In this document: positions 11,301 through 26,300 of the stretch, piece after piece | Numbering within the stretch: the stretch's first letter is position 1 | Layout: every line of letters begins with the position of its first letter | Assembly: GCF_014203095.1 (NCBI RefSeq) | Contig: NZ_JACHIG010000007.1 | Coordinates: 248,001 to 312,000, forward strand | Source: Prosthecobacter vanneervenii | GTDB lineage: Bacteria; Verrucomicrobiota; Verrucomicrobiia; Verrucomicrobiales; Verrucomicrobiaceae | DNA: 64,000 nt | Direction of reading: 5' to 3' | Position numbers and translations under genes: made by a program | Notes under the pieces: model-generated | Seen by the model: only the letters and a program-made list of their open reading frames with translations | Told to the model about the DNA's origin: nothing | Database searches by the model: none

Positions 11301-14300
11301 ACAACATCAGTGCCTTGGGGGAAAGTAATCTGACCTTCAATGCGGGTGCCAACCTCGGCGAACTGGAGCTCAACACCAACGGAGGCACCACCTTCACCAG
11401 GAGCCTTGGCACCCTGCCTGGCCAGGTGCAATGGCTTGGCAATGGTGGCTTCAGCGCTGGTGCTGGCACCGCTACGGCCACGGGTTCTGTCATCGTCAAT
11501 CTTGGCGGGGCCGGAGCCACCGTCACATGGGGCGCAGGCGGCTTTGTGCCCACAGGCTCGGCGCTTCAGTTGAACCAGGGCGCTGGCACCACTGCAGGCA
11601 CGGGTTTCAATCCTTCCATCGGCGTGGTCGATTTCCAGAATCCGATCGACTTCGGTGCGCTCACCACCAGAACCATTCAGGTGGAAAACAGCACCTACGC
11701 CTTTACCACCGCCGGCGTGGCTTCCAACAACGCAGCCTATGACGCCAGGCTCTCCGGCCAGCTCACCAGCACCAGCGCTGGCGGCTTCAATAAGACCGGC
11801 GCTGGCACGCTTTGGATCACGGGCAGCAACAATGCCTCCTTCCTCGGTACCTTGACGATCTCCAACGGCAATGTGCTCTTCAAAGACAGCACCGCGCTGC
11901 CAGTGGATGCAGCCGGCAGGCTGGTCCTTTCCGCCTCTGCCTCCGGCGTGGGTGGCATTGTGCTGCAGGGCGCCACTAATTTCAGCGGCCTCTATTCGCG
12001 CGTTTCCTCCAGTTCCAGTGGTGCTTTCAATCTCGATGTCAGTTCCACGGACAACATCAATTTCCAGTCCGCAGGATTCGCCTCGGCTCGCTTCGGTGCC
12101 TTCGGCACCATTGTTTACCAGGGTGTTTTCACCCCGGGTACCGCAGGTGCTTATAAGTTCAATGGATCAGCCGGCAACAACATCGCTGGTGGTACGGGCT
12201 TGAATACACTGGTGCTTCCGCGCTTGAACTACCTCTCCGGCTCTTCCTCCACACTGGATGTCGGCGCAGGAACTCTCCTGCTTGGCTCATCCAACAATTT
12301 TGGCGATGCCACTCATGGGGTGAACATCCAGAGCAGCACACCGCAGGTCAATGCCAGCGGCGGTTCCAATGCCATGGTGTTTATCGCCAGTGACGCTGCG
12401 CTCGGCTCCGGCACCATTACCCTGAAAAATGCGCAGTCCGCCAATGCCGTGAACGTCGCTGCGGGCATCGCCTCCATCTACGGAGATGCCACCCTCAGCA
12501 ACAACCTCGTTATCGACAACACCGGTGGCCTCAGCAACTTCCCCTTCGTGCTGAGCGGGGATTCCACAACGGACGCTGCTCCCCAGGCCGGTCGCATCAC
12601 TTATACCGGATCGCTTTCCATTGTGACGGGCAGCGTGGCAAACATCGCCCTCACTCCGCGCACCACGGGTTTCACCCTCAATGGAAAGCTCAGCGGCAGC
12701 ACCGTGATCAATATTACGGGTGGCGCGTCCTTGGTCCAGTTGAACAATCTCAACAACTCCGTGGCTCCCAATGACTACAACGGCGCCACCATTTTCCTTT
12801 CCAGTGCTGTTACGCTCCTCATCGGTCATGACCGTGATCTCGGGGATACCGTAACGGCAGGCCGCACGGTCAATTTCAACGGCAGCGCCGTCTTCGGTAT
12901 TCTTCCCGGGGCAGGGGATGTCACCACCTCTGCCAACATCACCATCACGGAAAATACCAATAACGCTAACCGCACGATGGACGTTCCCGTCGGCCAGACG
13001 CTCAAGATCACTTCCGGCTTTGCAGGAGCTTCCGCTCGCCTTGGCCAGCTATACACGAAGACCGGCGGTGGTACATTGGATATTGGTGCCATCCTGAATC
13101 CAGGCTCAGGTGCCTCCACCTATGGCAACGCTGGCATCAACATCGCCCAGGGCACGCTCAAGGCGGACTTTAACAACGCCGCTGCCGCCACCAACATCAT
13201 CGGGCTGGCAAACTCCGTTGGCGCTCCTCTGACGCTCTCGGGCGGCACGCTCCTTCTGGTTGGCAAGAGCTCCACCGTCAACAGCCAGGCCTTCGCTGCA
13301 CTTACGGTGAATCAGGGAGCCAGCGCCATCACTCTTAATTCCGCGGGTGCCACTCTCAGCACCACCTTCACCTCCATGGGCACTCGCGCTGCCGGTGGCA
13401 CAGTGGCTCTGACCCTGCCCTCGGACGGACCCTCCTCAGTCACGGTCAGCAGCGGTTTGGTGTCTCAGAACGGCCTGCTCGTGGATGCCGCAGGCACAAA
13501 ATCCGCCTTCATGGTCGTCGGTTCTCAAGGTGGTTCCATCACGGATTGGGCGGCGGTTTCAGGCACGACCATTGTCACTCTCTCCAGCTACACGCCCACC
13601 ACCGGCACCACCATTTCCGGCAGCGCCACCGTTGCCTCGGGTGTGGACACCACCCTGGCGGCCAATGCCACCGCAGACAGTCTGCGCTTTAACCTGGCCG
13701 AAGCACGCACCCTGACGCTTGGTTCCAACACTCTGAATGTCGGCGGTATCCTCGTCACCTCGTCAGTGGGGGCCAGTCTCTCCAAGATTTCCGGCGGCAC
13801 TCTCACCACCGCTTCCGGTGCGGCCGCAGGTGCGGACCTCGTCATCTATCAGGATAACACCCTCAGCACCCTCAACATCAGCTCCAGCATCACCGACAAT
13901 GCTGGCAATGCCGTCGCGCTGACCAAGAGCGGTGCAGGGGAGCTCGTCCTGTCCGCTGCCAACACCTTCAGCGGCAATCTGTTCCTGAACGCAGGCATGG
14001 TCACTTTTGACGCCGTCAATCGCCTTGGCTCGGGCGCTGGCAATATCAGTCTTAATGGAGCCGTCCTTCATTACACAGGCGCGGGAGATGTCTCCAACAC
14101 CGGGGCTCTGACCAACGGCAGCGTCAACGTGCTGCGGGCCAGCACCATAACAGTGGACACCGGCGCCACCTTGTCTCTCAGCGGCACGGTCACCAGCACT
14201 CTCCTCAGCCCCAATTACCAGCAGCTCACCATCAATGGCGGTGGCACGGTCTCCTTGGATGGCAGCTCAAACAATGTGCTCTCCGTGGATGTCGTTCAGG

Positions 14301-17300
14301 GCACTCTGGTTCTCAATAAATCCGGCGGCAATGTCAACGCCGTCGGCATCAACGCCATCAACGTCCTCTCCAATGTCGGCCTCACCGTCGAAGACGGTGC
14401 CAGGGTCAGGCTCGGCGGCGACACCGCCAGCGGCGATCAGATTCTTAACACGACGAGTGTGCAGCTCAATGGCTCCGCCATCTTCGATCTCGCAGGCCAC
14501 AGTGAGACCATCGACGGCCTGGGAGGCTCTTCCAGCAGCGTGATTACAAACTCCAGCGCAGCCGGTGCTGTCATCACTGTTGGCAACTCCTCCATGGCTC
14601 TTGGCGGCTCCGTTCAGTTCGACGGTGTTTTGCAGGACGGTGTGGGCACACTCGGCTTCTCCATGATCGGCGGTAATATCTTCACCCTGACTGGCTTCAA
14701 CACCTACTCCGGCAGGACGACCATCACCGGACAGCAGTTCCAGACATCAGGTGTTTACTTCGGCGGTATCAGCATCTCCTCTGAAAATAATCTCGGCGGA
14801 AATCCAGCCAGCTTCACCGCCGACCAATGGACGCTCAATGGCGGCCGGCTTGTCATGACAGACAACGTCACCCTTGATGCCTCCCGCAACAATGTTGGCA
14901 TTACGCTCGGCGCGGCTGGTGGCATTTTTGAAGTGGCCTCCGGCAAGACATTCTCCATTGCCTCTGCCAACGTGATCGCTGGCACGGGTGGCTTCACCAA
15001 GGAAGGAGCCGGCACGGTGGTTATGCTGGGTGGTGCCAATTCCTACACGGGCAAGACCATCCTGAATCTGGGTGCCCTCTCCATTTCGGCCCAGGGCGCA
15101 TTGGGTGCCAACCCCGCCACCGCCGCCGCTGACCAGCTCACCTTCAACGGCGGCCAGCTGATCACGACTGCCACCCTTTCTCTCAGCGACTCCAATCGCG
15201 GCATCAGTATCGCCGGATTTGGCGGCACCCTCACACCCGCTGCTGGCACCACGCTGACTCTGCCAAACGTTATCACCGGCGCCGGAGATCTCACCATCAA
15301 TGGCGCAGGCACGGTGGTCCTTGGCGGCACCAACACACCATGGACTGGCAAGACCATCCTCTCCGGTGGCGAACTTCAGATCAGCAGCAATGTGAACCTC
15401 GGTTCTCCTCCCTCCACCGTCGTTGCCGATCAGCTCCAGATCAGCAACAATGCCATCCTCCGCCTCACGGCGGACATGTCTTTCAACGCCAACCGTGGCG
15501 TCACCATCGGCACCGGCGGAGCCACCATCAATGTGGACGCCTCCAAGCTCGCCACCCTGGCAGGAAACATCACCCTCAATGCTGGCACGCTTGCCAAGTC
15601 CGGTTCGGGTGTGCTGGTGCTCACCGGCACCAACACCGCAGTCAGCGGCACTCAGGTGGCTCTCACGGCAGGTGTACTGCGGCTCGGTTCAGCAGGTGCC
15701 TTGTCCGTCAACTCCAACCTCAGCCTCAGCGGCTCGGGCGTGATCGAGCTCGGTAATGCCGACTTCACACGCGCGCTCGGCACGGGCAGCAATCAGGTGC
15801 AGTGGACCGGCAGCGGCGGCTTCGGAGCCAGCGGCGCGGCCCGCAATGTGAACCTCGGCGGGGCAGGGGCCACCGTCACTTGGAACAGCAGCAGCTTTGT
15901 CCCCACCGGCAGCGCTCTGGTGCTCTCCAGCTCCACCTCCGACAACACCGTCACTTTCCAGAACGGCATCGACACCAATGGTGCTGTCCGCACCGTTCAG
16001 GTGAATGATGGCTCGGCGTCCACAGATGCCGTGCTCTCCGGTTCCTTGAGTGACAGCGGCACGGGCGGCGGCATCGTCAAGACGGGGGCAGGCACGCTTT
16101 CCCTCACGGGCTCCAGCACCTATGGTGGCGCTACCCAGGTCAGTGGTGGCAGGCTGCTTGCAGGCGCAGCCAATGTGTTCTCCAGCTCTTCCGCATTCAC
16201 GCTGGATAACACCAGCGGCGTCGTGCTCGACCTCAATGGCAGCAACCAGTCCATCGGCTCTCTCGCTGGCGGCGGCACTACGGGCGGAAACGTTTCCCTT
16301 GGCTCAGCCACGCTCACTGTTGGTGGCAACAACAGCATCACCAGCTATGACGGGGTCATTGCTGGAACCTCCGGCAGTCTGACCAAGGTGGGCACGGGCA
16401 GCATGTCTCTCAACAGCGCGCAGACCTACACGGGAGCCACCTCCGCCAACGGCGGCACGCTCTTCGTCAACAGCACTCTGGCCACCTCCGCTGTCTCCGT
16501 CGGATCCACGGGCACTCTGGGCGGCAGCGGCTTCATCGCGGCTCTCACCACGGTGTCCGCTGGTGGCACCATCCAGGCCGGCGACGTCAATGGAAGCGGC
16601 TCTTTGACTCTGACAGGAGGTCTCACATTTGCAGGCGCTGGCGCCATCAATGTGGGCCGGATCGCTGAGGCCACGCCAAACATCCTGAACATCGGCGCAC
16701 TCACCGTGGGTGCGGCCGCTGGATCCATCACCATCAATGTCATCGCCAATTCCCCCTCCGGCTACAGCAATGCCACTCCATACACTCTCTTCACCTACAC
16801 TGGCGGCTCCATCCTCGGCTCGGCTGGTTTTAGCGCCTTCACCCTTGGCACAATTGCCGGCACCAATTCACGCACCACGGGTCTTCTTGCAGACACTGGC
16901 AGTGCAGTCACGCTGACCCTCTCTGCTGACAATCCCAAATGGACTGGCTTCGACACAACCTCGGGTCTGAGCAGTTCACGCTGGGCCGCCAATGACACGC
17001 TGCTGGGCAGTCCGGTCACGAACTGGAAACTCATCGGTGCTGGCACCGCCACCTCCTACATCGAGGGAGACGTGGTGCTGTTTGACGACTCCGCCACCGG
17101 CTCCACCACGGTGGACATCTCCGACGGCAATGTCTCGCCCTCATCCGTCACCTTCAACAACAGCTCCGCTTTCACATACACCCTCACAGGCATCAACGGC
17201 ATTGCAGGCACGGCCAACCTTACCAAGTCGAACACTGGCACCGTGGTCATCAACAACACCAACACCTTCAATGGCGGTGTTATCCTCAATGGCGGTGTCA

Positions 17301-20300
17301 TCCGCCTCGGTTCCTCAGGCGCGCTCGGCACCACCAATGGACTTCTGTTCGGCGCCAACGTGGCCGCTGGCACAAAGCTCCAGATCAATTCCAACAGCAT
17401 CACCCTCGCCGGTTTGAACACCAATGCCACTCCCGGCTCTGCTGTCGTGGAGAACGGCGGCGCTTCTGACGCCACCCTCACTCTGAATCTTCAGACCACT
17501 GGCGGCCCGCCTAGCGGAGATGCTACCAGCAACTTTGCAGGCGTCTTGCAGGATGGCGCCACTGGCAAGCTGGGGCTCACCCTGACGGGCAATGGCAGCC
17601 TTGCTTTGACGGGCTCCAACACCTACACCGGGCTCACCACCATCAGTGGCGGCACGCTTCAGATCGGTGCTGGCGGCGCTGGGGGTTCCCTCGTCGGAGA
17701 TGGTGGCATCACCAACAATGCAGTGCTCATCTTCAACCGCACAGGTTCTTATGGCTACACCGGAAATATCACTGGTTCCGGCACCACCCAGGTCACTGGT
17801 GGCGGCACACTGACACTGACCGGCTCTCTTGGCAGCACGGGCGGTACCACGATCGACTCCACCAATACCCTCAATGTGGGCAACGGCGGCGCGGGCGGTT
17901 CCATCTCTGGCAACATCATCAATAACGGTGCCCTCAAGTTCAACACCACCAGCACCGGTCTCCTTGTTTCGGGTGATATCACCGGCTCCGGTACTTTTGA
18001 AAACATCTCGGGCGTCACCATTCTGGCAGGCACCAACAGCTTCGGCACCGGCTCTTCCACCACCATCACCGGCGGCACGCTCCAGATCGGTAATGGCGGC
18101 ACCACCGGGTCCATCACCGGAAACATTCTCGACAATGGCGTGCTTGCCTTCAGCCGCTCTGACAGTTCCACCTTCGCCGGCAACATCAGCGGCTCGGGAT
18201 CTGTCTTCATCAACATGTCTTCTCCCACGGCCGTCAAGACCCTCTCCGGTTCCAACAGCTACAGCGGCGGTGTCACCGTCGCCCAGGGCGTGCTTGCTCT
18301 CGGCAGCGCCACGGCTGTGCCCTCCGGCTCGGCGGTTGTCGTAGGTGCCGCTGGCACCAGCGGTACTTTTGACCTCAATGGTTTCAATCTCACCGTGAGC
18401 TCTCTGGCCACCGCAGGCAACGCCCCGGACCAGACCATCACCAACAACAGCAGCACCACCAACTCCACCCTCACCTACAATTCTGCCGGCACCAGCACCT
18501 TTGGTGGTCTTGTTTCCAATGGCGCTTCGAGGAGCGTTGCCATCAGCATCACGGGTGGGGGCACCTTGGTCCTTGCAGACACCAACACCTACTCCGGCGG
18601 CACCACCGTCAGCCAGGGCACGGTTCAGCTGGGCGCCAATGGCGGCCTCGGTATCGGTTCGCTGACCCTCGGCCTCGGCGCCACCAATGGTGTCCTCGAC
18701 CTTTCCGGCTTCAATCAGACGGTGGCGTCCATTGCTGTCGGAGCGGGTGCCAACGCAGCCAGCCAGACCGTCGGCAACAGCAGCACCACCTCGGACTCCA
18801 TCTTCAGCATCAATGGCACCTCTCAGTTTGGCGGTGTCATCCAGGATGTTTTGGGTTCTGGCACCAGAACCACCGGGCTCACCATCGTTGCAGGCACCAC
18901 CACACTGACCAACGCCAATACCTACACCGGCGTCACGCAGATCAATTCGGGCGCTACACTGCAGCTCGGCAGCGGCGGCACCACCGGCAGCCTCAGCAAC
19001 GGCACCACCATCACCGACAACGGCTCTCTCTCCTTCAACCGCAGCGACACCGTCTCCTTTGGCGCCGTGGTCTCTGGCAGCGGTGGACTGCAGCATCTGG
19101 GCTCAGGTCTGTTGGAACTCACAGGAGCCAACAGCTATGATGGTGTCACACTGGTCAACAACGCCTCCGGCACGTTGAAAGCCTCCGGCACCAACACCAG
19201 CGACATTGGTGGCACCACCCTTAATGCCGGCACCTTGCTCCTCAACAACACCGGAGCCAGCAATGGCGGCCTCGCAGGTGGTACCATCATCATCAATAGC
19301 GGCACCATCGACAACATCACGGGCGCTGCCCTGACTCTTAGCCAGAACAACGTCGTCACCCTCGGCGGCAGCTTCACCTTCACCGGCAGCAACGACCTCA
19401 ACTTTGGCACCGGCGCAGTAAATAACAGCGTTGCTGCTGAAACCATCACCATCGGCGGCACCGCCAGGACTCTCACCCTGGGGGCCATGACCAACACCAC
19501 CGGCAACAACACCAACACCATCACGGTCAACGGCGCTGGAAACACTCTCGTCCTCGGCAGCTACGCGCTGAGCAACAATGCCACCAGCCGCGTCGATGTG
19601 ATCAACGGCTCGGCAAACGTCATCATCAATGGTCCCGTGACCAATGGCGGCACCTCCACGGCCGGCGGCCTCACCTACAGTGGTACGGGCACCATCACGC
19701 TCAATGGCGCCAGCAACTACGGCGGCACCACCACTCTCACCACTGGCAACATCATATTCAATGGCAGCAACAGCGGCACCGGTGCCACCACCCTCACCGC
19801 AGGCACCATGCAGTTCGGCGGTGCGGTCAATGGCGGTATCGCCACCACAGGCACTCTCACGCTCACTGCGGGTACCATCTCCGCAGTTGGCGGAGCACGC
19901 ACCATCTCCAATCCCACCCTCTTCACCGCAGTCACGGTCGCGGGTTCCCAGAGCCTGACCATGAGCGGCAACTTTACGATCGTGAATGCTGCCGTGCGCA
20001 CCATCACCAACAACATCTCCGGCGGCGGCACCCTCACCATCGGCCAGGCGGGTTCCAGTGTCTTCCTTTCCAATTCCCTCACCGTGAACGGCGGCCTGAC
20101 CATTGCAGGCACCGCCAGCACCACCATCCTTGGAGACATCAAGGACGCCAACGGTGCAGGTCTCTCCAGCGCGGTCACGATTTCCACCACCGGCGCTGGT
20201 GCCACCACCACCCTCGCAGGGGCCAGCACATACACCGGCCTCACCACGATGAATGCTTCCACCGGCATTCTCGTCCTCTCCGGCAGCAACAGCAGCTCCG

Positions 20301-23300
20301 GCGCCATCACCCTCACCACCGGCACCATTCAGTTCAATGGCAGCTCCAATGGCGGCGCCGCCAGCGGTCTGCTGACTCTCACCGCCGGCACCATCCAGGC
20401 CCTGAACGCCACCCGCAGCCTCTCCAATGCCATCCTTCTGACCGCAGTCACCGTCAGCGGCACGCAGAGCCTCAATCTCAACGGCAAGCTCACCGGTGTC
20501 TCCGCCGCCAGTCGCACGCTCACCAACAACATCGGCGCAGGCAGCACCCTCACGATTGGCAGCATTGATATCAGCAATGACACCACCACTGCCCGCACCC
20601 TGACCATCGCAGGTTCTGGCAATACCACCGTCAGCGGCGTCATCGCCAATGGCGTCGGCACCACCACCAACAACGCGCTGACCATCACCAACACCGGCGT
20701 CACCACCCTCAGCGGTGCCAATACCTACACCGGTACCACCACCATCTCGGCCGGCACGGTCAAAATGGGGGCCAGCTCAGTCATGCCAAACGGCACCGGC
20801 AAAGGCAATGTCTCGATCAACCCCGGCACTGCCGTCACTGCCACGCTCGATCTCAATGGCACCAGCCAGTCCGTCAATGGCTTTGCCAGCAGCGGCGCAG
20901 GCACCACCATTCTCGACAACACCGCCGCTGGCGCCGCCAGCCTCAGCATGGGGGGCAATGACCAGACCAGCACCTTTGCCGGGGTGATCCAAAACACCGC
21001 TGGTGCCATCTCCTTGATTAAAACCGGCACCGGCACCCAGACCCTCAGCAATGCCACCCTCAGCTATTCTGGCACCACCACCGTCAGCGCGGGTGTCCTG
21101 AGCATCACTGGCTCCGCCGGAGCAGCCCTCCAGACCACTGGCATCACCGTTGCAGGCGGTGCCACCTTCAACACCCTGAACACCGTCGGTCAGTCCATCA
21201 ATCTCGGCGCTGGCACACTCAACCTCGGGGCTGGCTCCGGCACCGCCATCCTCGGTATGGAACTGGGCTCCTTCAGCGCCTACGACCGCTACATCACTTC
21301 CGCCGCGGCCACCACGGCCAACACCGTTCAGTTAAACCTCAACTTCCTCGCCGGTCAGGGTGTGGGTACTTATGACCTCCTCACCGCGTCCGGCGGTGGT
21401 CTCAGCAATGCCACCTACACACTCGGCACCATCACGGGTGTCGCAGGTCTCAAAGTCGCCCTCGTTCCCACCACCTCCACCGTCGTGCAGCTCTCCACCA
21501 CGGCCGCCACTGGGGACTTCTACTGGAAGGGAGGCGTCAGCACCAGCTGGTCCGGCGTCGCTTCTGGCACTGGCAATACCAACTTCGCTTCCGACAGCGC
21601 CGGCACTCAGGGCACCATTTCCGCCAATGGCACTCCCGGCGCCAGCACCAGCGTCTATTTCAGCGCCACCGGCATCACCGGCACCACGCTCACTACCACC
21701 TTGGATGCCGCCTTCAGCATCAAGGACCTTACCTTCAACAACATCGTCGGCTCCGGTCCGCTCGGCACCATCAACGTGAATGCCGGCACCGGCGGCTCTC
21801 TCACGCTGACTCCCACCGTGGCCACCTCTGGCATCAATGTGCAGACTGGTGCCCCCGCTGCTCTCGCCATCGGCGCACCCGTCATCCTCGGCGCGGATCA
21901 GACCTGGACCGTCACGGACACGGCCACTACCCTCACCGTCAGTGGTGCCATCAGCCAGTCGGGCAGCGCCTATGCTCTCACAAAGGCAGGCTCCGGCCAG
22001 CTCACGCTGAGCGGCGCCAATACCTACGACGGCGTCACCACCGTCTCCAGCGGTGTGCTGGCTCTCAGCGGCGCTGCGGCCACTCTGGGTTCCACCGTAG
22101 GCGGCACCATCGTCCAGAGCGGTGCCGCCCTGCGCTTGCAGAGCAGCCTGACAGTCGCCGAGAATCTCACCCTCAGCGGCACCGGTGTGGGCTCGGCGGC
22201 AAACTCCTACGGTTCCGTGTTGATGAATGCAAATACCGGCACCTGGACCTTCAGCGGCCTCATCACTCTTTCTGGGGGCGCGTCCTTCGACACCTATCAG
22301 GCCGGTCTCGCCACCATCAACATCGCCCAGGGCATCGTTGGCACAGGAGACTTGACCCTCGCTGGCGGTGCGGCCAACAACGGCTCCACCCTCTACGTGC
22401 TCCAGGGCCAGTCTTCCTACACGGGAGACACCTACCTCACCACCTTCACCTCCCAGGGCATAACCGTTCAAAACGCTGTCAACAACGCCCTCCCCATCAC
22501 CACCATCCTCAGGCTGCAGGCCACCTCCGGCACCACCACCTTTGGCAAATACAAGCTGAATGGCTTCAATCAGGAAGTGGCTGGCATCCAGGGCAGCGTC
22601 GCTGCCAACACGCTCAACAGCATCGTCGGCGGTTCTCCCACCCTCTCCACCCTCACGGTCAACACTAGCTCCAATTCAACCTTCGACGGCCAGCTCGGCA
22701 ACACCGGCACCGACGAAAACAATCTGGGCCTGACCAAGTCCGGCACGGGCACGCTCACGCTTACTGCTGCAAACACCTTTGCCGGTCCCTTGACGGTCAA
22801 AGGCGGCTTCATCGCCTTCAGCAGTGCCCCTGCCACCAGTGGGCCTCTTGGAAACACCACCTCGGTCACTCTCGATGGCGGCGGCATCAGCTACACCGCC
22901 TCCACCACCACCTCCCTGAACCGTTCGGTCGCTGTTGGCACCAGTTCTGGCACCGTGGATGTCGCCAATGCCACTGGCGTCCTCACCATCCCCAGCGTCA
23001 CCAGCACCGGCGGCAGCTTCATCAAGTCCGGTCTGGGCACTGTCCAGATCTCCGGTACCACCACCCTGAACGGCGGCGCTGCAGGCGTCATCGTAAACAA
23101 CGGCACCCTGAAGGCCACCTTCAGCCCCTCCGGCATCAGCACGCTGACCGTCGCAGGCACGGGCAGCATGAACTTCAACAACTCGGTCATCGACACCCTC
23201 ACTCTCGGCAGCGCAGCCTCAGCGCTCACACTTCATGACGGTGCGCACCTTGGCCTTGAGCTCACCAGCCTCGGTACCAACGACAGCATCACCCTCGGTG

Positions 23301-26300
23301 CAGGTGGCACGGCGTCCGTGGATGGCACCATCACCCTCGACTTCTTCGGTTCGGTGGCCGGACTGACCACCTACAACCTCCTCCAATCTGCCAATGGCGG
23401 CCTGAATCCCGGTGGCACCGTCAACTACGTGCTTGGCAACGCACCCAGCGGCTTCAATTATATCATCAATGCCACGGACACCCTCGTCTCCGTCAGCACC
23501 TACATCCTCAGCAATCGCTACTGGACCGGCCAGATCGCGGGTGGCTCCTGGGCTCCGACGGGCTCCACCAACTGGTCCAGCACGGCCGATGGCCTCACAG
23601 ATCCGGGCACAGCACCGGGCAGTGCAGACGCGGTCATCTTCAGTGCCGCCAATGCCCCCTTCACCTCCGCCACCACCATCGCCACCACCCTGGACCAGGC
23701 CTTCGCCATCGACAGCCTCCAGTTCACCAGCGTGCCTGCCTCCATCACCTCCGTCACCATCAGCTCCGGCACTGGCGGTGCCTCCAGCACGCTCACCCTT
23801 GCTCCTGTGAGCTCGACCAACGGCATTGCCGTGGCGGCCAATGGCGGCGCGGTCACCATCAGCGCCCCAGTCATTGCCGCCACCTCGCAGACTTGGTCCG
23901 TGAACGGCACCGGCGCTTCCTCCCTCACCCTCTCCAGCCCGGTCACCTTCACCGGCAGCGTCACCAAGACCGGAGCGGGCGTCCTGACCTTGAATGGCCT
24001 TGGCAGCTCCGGCGCTGGCAGTTTCACCTTCTCCGCTGGAACGCTCAACCTCAACAGCGACGGCGCGCTCGGCACCGGCACCTTCACCATCGGTGCTGGC
24101 ACCACGCTCAACAACACCGGCGCGGCGCTCGCCACGCTTTCCAATAGCGCCCTCAACTTCAATGGCGACTTCACCTTTACGGGAACGCAAAGCCTCAATC
24201 TGGGCACCGGCACCGTGGCTTTGGGAGCCAGCCTCACCGTCACCACTGCTGCGCAGAATCTCACCGTCGGTGGCAATATGAGCGACGGCGGAAACAACCG
24301 CTCCCTCACCAAATCCGGCGCGGGTACCCTTACCCTCGCTGGCGCGAATACCTACGCGGGGCTGACCACGGTCACCGCCGGTGTTCTCAATATCCGCAAC
24401 AATACCGCTCTGGGCACCACAGCCGCCGGCACCACGGTCGCCTCTGGCGCGGCTTTGGAAATCCAGGGCGGCATCACCGTCGGGGCCGAGGCTCTCACCA
24501 TCACCGGCACCGGCATCAGCAACGGTGGTGTCCTGCGCAACATCTCTGGCACTAATGCCTTCGGCGGTCTTGTGACCCTCGCCGGCGCCACTCGTATCAA
24601 TTCCGATTCAGGCACCCTGACCCTCAGCAACGCAGGCAGCATCACCGGGGCCACCTTTGGCCTCACCGTCGGCGGCTCGGGGAATGTCACCATCAACAGC
24701 CGCATCGCCACTACCACCGGCACCCTGAACAAAGACGGCACCGGCACCCTCACCCTCGCAGGACTGAGCTCCACCGCGTCCAGCAACTACACCGGCCTGA
24801 CCACCTTGGACGGCGGCACCACTGCCATCACCACCGCAGCGGCTCTCACCGGCGGCCTCACCATGGGTGCCACGGCTGGCTCTGCCAATCTGAGCTCGCT
24901 CAATCTCGACAATGGCAGCGCCACCTTCACCGGTGCCTTCTTGGTCCAGACCAATGCGGCACTCCCGGCTGCCAACACCATCAGCATCGGCAGCGGCCAG
25001 ACCCTCCGCTTCAACAACGCTGTCACCATCGGCTACAATTCTACCTCCACCTCCACCACCAATCTGACCGTCACCGGAGCGGGCACCCTCACCATCGGTG
25101 CCGCTGGTGCCCCCACCAATCAAAGCGTCCTCATCGGCAATGGCACCACCACCAATATCAGCAACGCCGGTACCTTCGACATGAGCGGCCTCGCCACCTT
25201 CTATGCCAACCTCGGCACCGGCACCTTCCGTGTCGGCCAGGGCACCAATGCGGGCGGCACCGGCACGGCGGGTTCCACGCTCATTCTGGCGGCCAGCTCC
25301 ACCATCATTGCCACCACCATCACTTCAGACTCAGCAGACGGCAACTTCACTCAGACCATCAAGCTTGGCAGTGGCACCAATGAATTCAATGCCAACACCG
25401 TCACCATCGGCGGCTCGGCCAACCGTGCTGTCGGCACTCTCGACTTCAGCGGCTCCACGGGTACGCTTAAGATTCGCAACCTCGCCGGCACCGGGCGTGC
25501 AGACATGAATGTTCAAAGCGGCAACGCCGGCACGGGCTTCAGCATCAGCGGCGCGGTCGATCTCTCTTCCCATGGCGCTGACCTGCTCCTGGGCACCCTC
25601 GGCATTGGCACCCGCAGCGCTGGCAGCGGTGGCAATGGCACGGGTTCCTTCGTTTTCGACACCGGTGTTTTCGATGCCACCACGGTCAATCTCGCCATCC
25701 GCAGCGGCACCACTCTCACTTCCTCTGCCGTCACAGGCACGCTCACCCTGGGTGGCACGACGGTCGGCACCTCCGCCACCATCGGCACCCTTACCATGGG
25801 CTTCAATTCGGCCGGCACCGTGGTCACCACAGGTGCCACCACCGCCACGCTGAATATCAGCGGCTTCGGCACCACCTCCATCACCACCCTGAACATGGGC
25901 AGCAACGCGGGCAGCGGAGCTGCTGGCTCCACCAGCGGCGCTACGGCCACCGTGAATGTCACGGGCAGCACCACCACCATCGGTACGCTCAACATGGCCG
26001 TCAATTCCAACCAGGCCTCCGCTGGCGTCGCCACCACGGCCGCCGCCACGCTGAACATCAGCGCCGGTTCAGTGACCGTCACCAATGACATCAGCATGGG
26101 CAGCACCTCGCTCTTTGCCCAGAACGCCATCAATAATGCGATCAACATCACCGGCACCGGCTCCCTCAGTGTCGGCGGAAACATCGCTTATACCAACGGC
26201 GTCGGCACCGAGACGGTGACCATCACTTTGAATGGCGGTACGCTCGACATGACCAATGGCACCATTGGCAGCTCCTCAACCCCCATCACCTTCAATGCCC

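Noticed and set aside
9851-11431. Long reverse-strand ORF (526 codons) inside the giant gene
   Set aside because: It is an antisense shadow created by the GC-rich, Gly/Thr/Ala-biased codons of the real gene; the product is Gly/Val/Glu-rich with no domain. The same applies to 17315-19096 and 21332-22471.
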